Source: Ectopseudomonas composti (GTDB taxonomy: Bacteria > Pseudomonadota > Gammaproteobacteria > Pseudomonadales > Pseudomonadaceae). Taken from it: DNA of 64,000 nucleotides. Positions 58,721 through 64,000 of the stretch are shown here, piece by piece. Location: the NCBI RefSeq assembly GCF_900115475.1, contig NZ_FOWP01000020.1:1-64000 (forward strand), given 5' to 3'. Position 1 is the first letter of the stretch. Every line of letters starts with the position of its first letter. The notes under the pieces are model-generated. The model was given only the letters and a program-made list of their open reading frames with translations. It was not told where the DNA came from and made no database searches. The position numbers and the translations under genes are program-made.

Positions 58721-58800
58721 GTAGGCCGGATGCAATCCGGGAGTCAGGCGCCACGACTCCCCGGATTGCATCCGGGCTACAGTAGGGTGCGCCGTGCGCA
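58721..58800. repeat. REP-like inverted repeat plus a GTAGGGTGCGC arm
   Basis: Arms 58721-58741 (GTAGGCCGGATGCAATCCGG) and 58761-58780 (CCGGATTGCATCCGGGCTAC) form a pair of the GTAGCCCGGATG family. A single arm of the GTAGGGTGCGC family abuts it at 58782-58800. It fills the gap between convergent lnt and the YdcF-type gene; the rest (58801-58867) shows nothing. Confidence 0.75.
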
Positions 58801-58867
58801 ACAAGAACACGACCGACGCCGAACAGTTGATACGTATGGCACACCCACCTAAGCCGCCGAGAACCGC

Positions 58868-59638
58868 TTACCGATGCCCGTAGGTCAATGGATACGCCAG
58901 CAAGCCGATGGCCTCATTAAGCAACTGACTGCTCTGCCAGATCACTCTCGACTCCGGTAGCCAGCCACCCAGCGGGCGCTCGTAACCCGCGCTGAGATAG
59001 CCCATCGGCGCGGTAATCACCTCGAAGCCAGCCTGTTCGAAACTCCAGCGCGCACGCGGCATGTGCCAGGCCTGGGTGACCAGCACCACGCGCCGCACGC
59101 CCTGGGGTTGCAGCAGTTCAGCGCTGAGCAAGGCGTTCTCCCAGGTGGTGCGGCTTTGCTCTTCCAGCCAGCGAATATCCAATCCGTAGTCGCGACGCAT
59201 GGCATCGGCCATCAATGCTGCTTCACTGGGCGGTTGGCCGTAATGCAGGCCACCACTGGCGGCCATTGGCAGGCCGGACGCGCGCGCCAGACGGGCCGCG
59301 TAGCGCAGGCGCTCCAACGCCATCAGCCCGGGTTGATCGCTCCCGCCCCAGCCGGGGTCGTTCTGCTCACGCCCGGCGCCGAGAATCACGATGGCGTCGG
59401 CACGCTGCGCCAGCGGCGCCCACTGCGCTTCTTCCAGCACCGGCTCACGTTCGAGCCAGGCGGCGCTCCACTGCATCACCGCCGGCAGGCTCATCAACCA
59501 CAGCCCGCCGAAGCCGACGGCAAAGCAGGCAACCGCCACCCGCGGAAAGCGGCGGCGCAGCCACCAGCCGAGCAAAATCAGCAGAAGCAGAACGCCTGGC
59601 GGCATCAGCAGTTGTTTGAGGATGTAGCGAATCGGCAT
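58868..59638 (-). CDS. YdcF/ElyC-family DUF218 membrane protein
   Basis: This 256-residue protein has two N-terminal membrane helices (PGVLLLLILLGWWLRRRF and VAVACFAVGFGGLWLMSL). A periplasmic DUF218 domain follows with AIVILGAGREQ, SGGLHYGQPPSEAALMADAMRRDYGLDIRWLEEQSRTTWENAL and VVLVTQAWHMPRARWSFEQAGFEV. ElyC is linked to lipid-carrier use and peptidoglycan synthesis at low temperature, and SanA-like relatives to envelope permeability. It sits next to lnt and leuS as in other pseudomonads. Confidence 0.87.
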   Translation of the reverse strand: MPIRYILKQLLMPPGVLLLLILLGWWLRRRFPRVAVACFAVGFGGLWLMSLPAVMQWSAAWLEREPVLEEAQWAPLAQRADAIVILGAGREQNDPGWGGSDQPGLMALERLRYAARLARASGLPMAASGGLHYGQPPSEAALMADAMRRDYGLDIRWLEEQSRTTWENALLSAELLQPQGVRRVVLVTQAWHMPRARWSFEQAGFEVITAPMGYLSAGYERPLGGWLPESRVIWQSSQLLNEAIGLLAYPLTYGHR

Positions 59639-59756
59639 CAGGCACCTCCGGGGCGCTCAAGCCTAGCAGGTTGCTGAAAACACAGGTGACGACAGCATGG
59701 ATGCAGGCGCTAGAGCGATGCAGGAGACCAAAGCCCTGGCAGCTTTGAATAGATTG

Positions 59757-60185
59757 CTAACGGGGATTACCGCTGCGAAACAGCTTGGAGCCACAGGCCT
59801 GGCAAGCCTGAGCATCCTGCCCGCGATGCCAGCTCACGGGAGCGCCACAAAGTGCGCAGCAAAGCGCCTGGCGACGTTTCATCATGGGTTTGATCCGCCC
59901 CAGCGGCTTGCCACCTGCGGACTTGGCGCTACGCAGCGGTTGGCGCTGAATCAAGGCCAGTTCCTCGGCAGCCGCATGCCAGCCACGCAGCCAATGCAGA
60001 TCATGGTTGAGATAGGCGCGGATCAGTTCCAGCTCCGCCGGGCTCAGCCCATCGAGCTCCAGCTCGCGCAACGGTTCGGCATGCAGGCGACTGGCGGTAT
60101 CGGCCTCCTCCAGCGCCAGGGCAAGCCTTTGCAGCAACCGCTCGTAAAGGCCACCACCCCGTTCCGCTTGCCGTGCATCGACCAT
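59757..60185 (-). CDS. Zinc-ribbon protein of the YbeL/DUF1451 type
   Basis: This 142-residue soluble protein has a Glu/Leu-rich helical N-terminus (LYERLLQRLALALEEADTASRL) and ends in a zinc ribbon CALCGAPVSWHRGQDAQACQACGSKLF with two CxxC pairs. YbeL-family members sit near leuS in many gammaproteobacteria, as here. The start at 60185 has GAGGTG a few bases upstream; longer in-frame starts would reach into the leuS promoter. Function unknown. The gap 59639-59756 shows nothing. Confidence 0.75.
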   Translation of the reverse strand: MVDARQAERGGGLYERLLQRLALALEEADTASRLHAEPLRELELDGLSPAELELIRAYLNHDLHWLRGWHAAAEELALIQRQPLRSAKSAGGKPLGRIKPMMKRRQALCCALCGAPVSWHRGQDAQACQACGSKLFRSGNPR

Positions 60186-60362
60186 CTGACACCTCGCGAG
60201 CCCCGACAATCTCGGGACTTGATTCAAGCTTAGCGAAGGCCCTGCGAGCAGCCCGGCGCCGCGACAAACGGCGGGCGCGAACAATCTGGGTTTCCCTCGA
60301 TAGACGGCGCTCATGTATGCTACGACGTTTTCCGCAAGCCCCATTCCTTCAGCGCCAGAGCC

Positions 60363-62975
60363 ATGCACGAACAGTACTCGCCCCGTGAAATAGAAGCCGC
60401 CGCGCAGTCCCACTGGGACGCGCAGAAATCCTTCGTCGTCAGCGAACAACCCGGCAAGGACACCTTCTACTGCCTGTCGATGTTCCCCTACCCCAGCGGC
60501 AAGCTACACATGGGGCACGTGCGCAACTACACCATCGGTGACGTGATCGCCCGCTACCAGCGTATGCAGGGCAAGAACGTGCTGCAGCCGATGGGCTGGG
60601 ACGCCTTCGGCATGCCGGCGGAAAACGCCGCGATGAAGAACCAGGTGGCACCGGCCAAGTGGACCTACGAGAACATCGCCTACATGAAGTCCCAGCTCAA
60701 ATCGCTGGGCCTGGCCATCGACTGGACGCGTGAAGTCACCACCTGCAAGCCGGACTACTACCGCTGGGAGCAGTGGCTGTTCACCCGCCTGTTCGAGAAG
60801 GGCGTGATCTACCGCAAGAACGGCACCGTCAACTGGGACCCGGTCGACCAGACCGTACTGGCCAACGAGCAGGTCATCGACGGCCGTGGCTGGCGTTCCG
60901 GCGCGCTGATCGAGAAGCGCGAAATTCCGATGTACTACTTCAAGATCACCGCTTACGCCGAAGAGCTGCTGAGCAGCCTGGATGAGCTGGATGGCTGGCC
61001 CGAGCAGGTCAAGACCATGCAGCGCAACTGGATCGGCAAGAGCTTCGGTGCCGACATCGTGTTCGACTACGACGTCGCCAGCATCGGCATCGACGGCCAA
61101 CTGAAGGTCTACTCGACCCGTCCCGACACCCTGATGGGCGCCACCTACGTTGCCGTGGCAGCGGAACACCCGCTGGCGCAGCGCGCTGCCGAGGGCAACC
61201 CGGCCATCGCCGCCTTCATCGCCGAGTGCAAGGCCGGCTCCGTGGCCGAGGCCGACATGGCCACCATGGAGAAGAAAGGCCTGGCCACCGGCCAGTTCGT
61301 CACTCACCCGCTGACCGGCGACAAGCTGCCGGTATTCGTCGCCAACTACGTGCTGTGGGGCTACGGCGAAGGCGCGGTGATGGCCGTGCCGGCGCATGAC
61401 GAGCGCGACTTCGAATTCGCCAACAAGTACGACCTGCCGATCAAGCAGGTCTACACCGGCGAAGGTAAGGACTACGACGCCAGCACCTGGCAGGACTGGT
61501 ACGGCGACAAGGCCGGCCTGACCACCATCAACTCCGGCAAGTACGACGGCCTGGACTTCAGCGCGGCTTTCGACGCTATCGTCGGCGACCTGGAAGCCAG
61601 CGAGCACGGTGCACGCAAGACCCAGTTCCGCCTGCGCGACTGGGGTATCAGCCGCCAGCGCTACTGGGGCTGCCCGATCCCGATCATCCACTGCGACGCC
61701 TGCGGCGACGTACCGGTGCCGGAAGACCAACTGCCAGTGGTGCTGCCCGAAGACGTGGTACCGGACGGCGCTGGTTCGCCGCTGGCCAAGATGCCCGAGT
61801 TCTACGCGTGCAGCTGCCCGAAATGCGGCGCCCCGGCCAAGCGCGAAACCGACACCATGGACACCTTCGTGGAAAGCTCCTGGTACTTCGCCCGCTACGC
61901 CAGCCCGCACTACGAGGGCGGCATGGTCGACCCTGCTGCCGCCAACCACTGGTTGCCAGTGGATCAGTACATCGGCGGCATCGAGCACGCCATTCTGCAC
62001 CTGCTTTACGCGCGCTTCTTCCACAAGCTGATGCGTGACGAAGGCCTGGTGTCGTCCAACGAGCCGTTCAAGAACCTGCTGACCCAGGGCATGGTGGTCG
62101 CCGACACCTACTACCGCACCCTGGAAAACGGCGGCAAGGACTGGTTCAACCCGGCCGATGTCGAAGTCGAGCGTGACGCCAAGGCCAAGGTCATCGGCGC
62201 CAAGCTGAAAAGCGACGGGCTGCCGGTGGAAATCGGCGGCACCGAGAAGATGTCCAAGTCGAAGAACAACGGCGTCGACCCGCAGGACATGATCGACGCT
62301 TACGGCGCCGACACCTGCCGCCTGTTCATGATGTTCGCCTCGCCGCCCGACATGAGCTGCGAATGGTCGGACGCCGGCGTCGAAGGCGCCAACCGCTTCC
62401 TGCGTCGCGTCTGGCGTCTGGCTCAGAGCCACGTCAGCGCCGGCTTGCCAGGCAAGGTGGATATCGCCAGCCTGAGTGACGAGCAGAAGGCCGTGCGCCG
62501 CGCCATTCACCTGGCGATCAAGCAGGCCAGCAACGATATCGGCCAGCACCACAAATTCAACACCGCCATCGCCCAGGTGATGACGCTGATGAACGTGCTG
62601 GAAAAAGCCGCCACCGCGACCGAGCAGGATCGCGCACTGCTGCAGGAAGGCCTGGAAATCGTCACCCTGCTGCTGGCACCGATCACCCCGCACATCAGCC
62701 ACGAGCTGTGGCAACGCCTCGGTCATGCCGATGCGGTGATCGATGCACAGTGGCCGCAGGTCGATGAATCCGCCCTGGTGCAGGACAGCCTGACCCTGGT
62801 GGTGCAGGTCAACGGCAAGCTGCGCGGAGAGATCATCGTGCCGGCCAGCGCCAGCCGCGAAGACGTCGAGGCCGCAGCCCGCGCCAACGAGAACGTGCTG
62901 CGCTTCACCGAAGGCCTGAGCATTCGCAAGGTCATCGTGGTGCCAGGCAAGCTGGTCAACATAGTCGCCAACTGA
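60363..62975 (+). CDS. leuS: Leucyl-tRNA synthetase
   Basis: This 870-residue class I synthetase charges tRNA-Leu. The HIGH motif is HMGH (49-52) in PYPSGKLHMGHVRNYTIGD, and KMSKS is at 629-633. The CP1 editing domain (about 220-420) includes STRPDTLMGATYVAVAAEHPL and the specificity region, and MAVPAHDERDFEFA. Length and order match the bacterial enzyme. It is followed by a perfect palindrome and lptE. Confidence 0.98.
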   Translation: MHEQYSPREIEAAAQSHWDAQKSFVVSEQPGKDTFYCLSMFPYPSGKLHMGHVRNYTIGDVIARYQRMQGKNVLQPMGWDAFGMPAENAAMKNQVAPAKWTYENIAYMKSQLKSLGLAIDWTREVTTCKPDYYRWEQWLFTRLFEKGVIYRKNGTVNWDPVDQTVLANEQVIDGRGWRSGALIEKREIPMYYFKITAYAEELLSSLDELDGWPEQVKTMQRNWIGKSFGADIVFDYDVASIGIDGQLKVYSTRPDTLMGATYVAVAAEHPLAQRAAEGNPAIAAFIAECKAGSVAEADMATMEKKGLATGQFVTHPLTGDKLPVFVANYVLWGYGEGAVMAVPAHDERDFEFANKYDLPIKQVYTGEGKDYDASTWQDWYGDKAGLTTINSGKYDGLDFSAAFDAIVGDLEASEHGARKTQFRLRDWGISRQRYWGCPIPIIHCDACGDVPVPEDQLPVVLPEDVVPDGAGSPLAKMPEFYACSCPKCGAPAKRETDTMDTFVESSWYFARYASPHYEGGMVDPAAANHWLPVDQYIGGIEHAILHLLYARFFHKLMRDEGLVSSNEPFKNLLTQGMVVADTYYRTLENGGKDWFNPADVEVERDAKAKVIGAKLKSDGLPVEIGGTEKMSKSKNNGVDPQDMIDAYGADTCRLFMMFASPPDMSCEWSDAGVEGANRFLRRVWRLAQSHVSAGLPGKVDIASLSDEQKAVRRAIHLAIKQASNDIGQHHKFNTAIAQVMTLMNVLEKAATATEQDRALLQEGLEIVTLLLAPITPHISHELWQRLGHADAVIDAQWPQVDESALVQDSLTLVVQVNGKLRGEIIVPASASREDVEAAARANENVLRFTEGLSIRKVIVVPGKLVNIVAN

Positions 62976-62982
62976 TTAAGCT

Positions 62983-63006
62983 CGGCGCCACACATGTGTG
63001 GCGCCG
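62983..63006. promoter_or_regulatory. Perfect 24-base palindrome between leuS and lptE
   Basis: CGGCGCCACACA/TGTGTGGCGCCG at 62983-62994 and 62995-63006 with no mismatch. In RNA it would fold to a stem of about 10 bp. There is no T tract, so it is not a classic terminator; it may attenuate or stabilise the leuS-lptE transcript or act as a protein site. Confidence 0.55.
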
Positions 63007-63029
63007 TGATCCGCCAAGGGGATATGAGA

Positions 63030-63641
63030 ATGATGAAACGGAATCTGCTGGTCATCGGCCTGGCTGGCCTGCTCAGCGCATGCGGCTTCCAGCTGCGCGG
63101 TACCGGCGACGTGCAGTTCGCCCTGAAGGAACTCGACGTCAGCGCGCGCGACGCCTATGGCGACACCGTGCAGCAAGTGCGTGAAGTGCTGGAGAACAAC
63201 GATGTTCGCGTCTACTCCGGCGCACCCTACAAGCTGGTGATCAGCCGCGAGACCGAAAATCGTCGCAGCGCCAGCTACAGCAGCGGCGCACGTACCGCCG
63301 AGTACGAACTGACCATGGGCCTGGAATACGAAATCCGCGGCGCGAAGAACCTGCTGCTGACCGGCAACAAGGTGGAAGTGCAAAACTACTACCAGCAGGA
63401 CGATAACAACCTGGCCGGCTCCGACCAGGAAGCGGCTCAGCTGCGCAGCGAACTGCGCCGTGAAATGATCCAGCAACTTGTGCAGAACCTGCAGCAAGTC
63501 ACCCCTGAGCAACTGGACCAACTGCAGCAGACCGCCGAAGCCCGCGCCAGGGCGGAAGCCGAAGCCCTGGAAGCGGCTCGCCGTGCTCGCGAAAGCCAGG
63601 TCGCCCCGCAGCAGTCGCCGATCGAACTGCCGATCCAGTGA
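63030..63641 (+). CDS. lptE: LPS-assembly lipoprotein LptE
   Basis: This 203-residue outer-membrane lipoprotein has signal MMKRNLLVIGLAGLLSAC with lipobox LSAC (Cys18), then GFQLRGTGDVQFALKELDVSARDAYGDTV. It plugs LptD and helps insert lipopolysaccharide. The C-terminal half is Glu/Ala/Gln-rich and helical (LQQVTPEQLDQLQQTAEARARAEAEALEAARRARE), as is usual for the Pseudomonas protein. Start 63030 is favoured over 63024 because AAGGGG lies 8 bases upstream of it. It is in the leuS-lptE-holA order. Confidence 0.92.
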   Translation: MMKRNLLVIGLAGLLSACGFQLRGTGDVQFALKELDVSARDAYGDTVQQVREVLENNDVRVYSGAPYKLVISRETENRRSASYSSGARTAEYELTMGLEYEIRGAKNLLLTGNKVEVQNYYQQDDNNLAGSDQEAAQLRSELRREMIQQLVQNLQQVTPEQLDQLQQTAEARARAEAEALEAARRARESQVAPQQSPIELPIQ

Positions 63642-63647
63642 CGGCAC

Positions 63648-63669
63648 CAGGGCCGCTGCGGCGGCCCTG
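63648..63669. terminator. Hairpin between lptE and holA
   Basis: Perfect 9-bp stem CAGGGCCGC/GCGGCCCTG (63648-63656 with 63661-63669), loop TGCG, 6 bases after the lptE stop. There is no T tract follows, so it may only reduce read-through into holA. Confidence 0.45.
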
Positions 63670-63697
63670 ATCCATTCGCCTCGATGGCATCACCTCG

Positions 63698-64000
63698 ATG
63701 AAGCTTGCCCCCGCCCAACTCGGCAAACATCTGCAAGGCTCTCTCGCACCGGTCTACGCGATCAGTGGTGACGAGCCGCTGTTGTGCCAGGAAACCGCTG
63801 ACGCCATCCGCAACGCCTGCCGCCAGCAGGGTTTCGGCGAACGCCAGGTGTTCAATGCCGAAGCCAACTTCGACTGGGGCAACCTGCTGCAGGCTGGCGC
63901 CAGCCTGTCGCTGTTCGCCGAGAAGCGCCTGCTGGAACTGCGTCTGCCCTCCGGCAAGCCAGGCGACAAGGGCACGGCAGCGCTGCTGGAATACCTGGCC
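63698..64000 (+). CDS. holA: DNA polymerase III delta subunit (5' part, cut by the window end)
   Basis: The frame from ATG 63698 stays open to the window edge (101 codons) and reads MKLAPAQLGKHLQGSLAPVYAISGDEPLLCQETADAIRNACRQQGFGERQVFNAEANFDWGNLLQAGASLSLFAEKRLLELRLPSGKPGDKG. This is the N-terminus of HolA: YxISGDEPLL, FDW and LFAEKRLLELRLPSGKPG are its typical motifs. HolA opens the sliding clamp in the clamp loader. It follows lptE by 56 bases, as in Pseudomonas generally. Confidence 0.92.
   Translation, partial: MKLAPAQLGKHLQGSLAPVYAISGDEPLLCQETADAIRNACRQQGFGERQVFNAEANFDWGNLLQAGASLSLFAEKRLLELRLPSGKPGDKGTAALLEYLA

Noticed and set aside
60504..62726. 740-codon leftward open frame opposite leuS
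   Set aside because: It is antisense to leuS, which has HIGH and KMSKS motifs. The predicted protein is a Val/Gly/His-rich artefact.

Overview
The window is GC-rich chromosomal DNA whose gene content and order point to the genus Pseudomonas. The right half (amn, acyl-CoA dehydrogenase, tetR, ladS, thiD, thiE, hemL, Sel1 protein, miaB, phoH-like, ybeY, corC, lnt, leuS, lptE, holA) and the hrpB-lipoprotein-fieF-lrp-DUF2788-globin-rluE run follow the order I recall for P. aeruginosa PAO1 around PA3961-PA3989. The left third and several insertions do not, and the many short inverted REP-like repeats suggest a P. mendocina/P. oleovorans-type lineage. The species is inference.

Layout. 1-99 is the tail of an unidentified gene, followed by a structured non-coding element (144-300). 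459-9920 is a mixed accessory block: a TetR regulator with three evenly spaced operators and a divergent SDR, a secreted hydrolase, a leftward HAD/tesB pair, a leftward GNAT/double-nitroreductase pair, a histone-deacetylase-like enzyme, a methyltransferase and a class V aminotransferase. 10034-17911 holds a flavoprotein, a REC-CheC/PAS signalling pair, two VOC proteins, an RhlE-type helicase, a DEDDh exonuclease/NYN nuclease pair, a YbaK-type deacylase and a membrane protein. 17924-25023 has two orphan periplasmic binding proteins, an SDR, an EEP-fold hydrolase, a TlpA protein fused to an Lgt-like membrane domain, and hrpB.

25150-28921 is a conserved core run with a possible small RNA antisense to the fieF-lrp gap. 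29045-33777 carries an alcohol dehydrogenase, a GNAT, a divergent MocR/threonine-dehydratase pair and a membrane protein. 33881-42709 carries amn, a secreted protein, a lone CbiM-like permease behind a cobalamin riboswitch, a hotdog thioesterase/AidB/TetR unit whose promoter is a 26-bp perfect inverted repeat, and the LadS hybrid kinase. 42801-48434 is a leftward ferric-siderophore uptake locus (MFS, FhuF, FhuC, FhuB, FhuD types) lying between ladS and thiD. 48569-64000 is the conserved thiamin/haem/tRNA-modification/envelope/leuS block, with a MITE-like element inserted between corC and lnt.

Themes: tight translational coupling is common (TGATG or ATGA overlaps at GNAT/nitroreductase, SDR/binding protein, hemL/membrane protein, thiD/thiE, fhuB/fhuD, tetR/aidB). 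At least five families of short inverted repeats fill the gaps. I see no rRNA, tRNA, CRISPR array, prophage or intact insertion sequence. The window contains no clearly new defence or biosynthetic system. The most interesting items are regulatory DNA, the candidate small RNA, the solo CbiM permease and the two-domain SagB-like nitroreductase.
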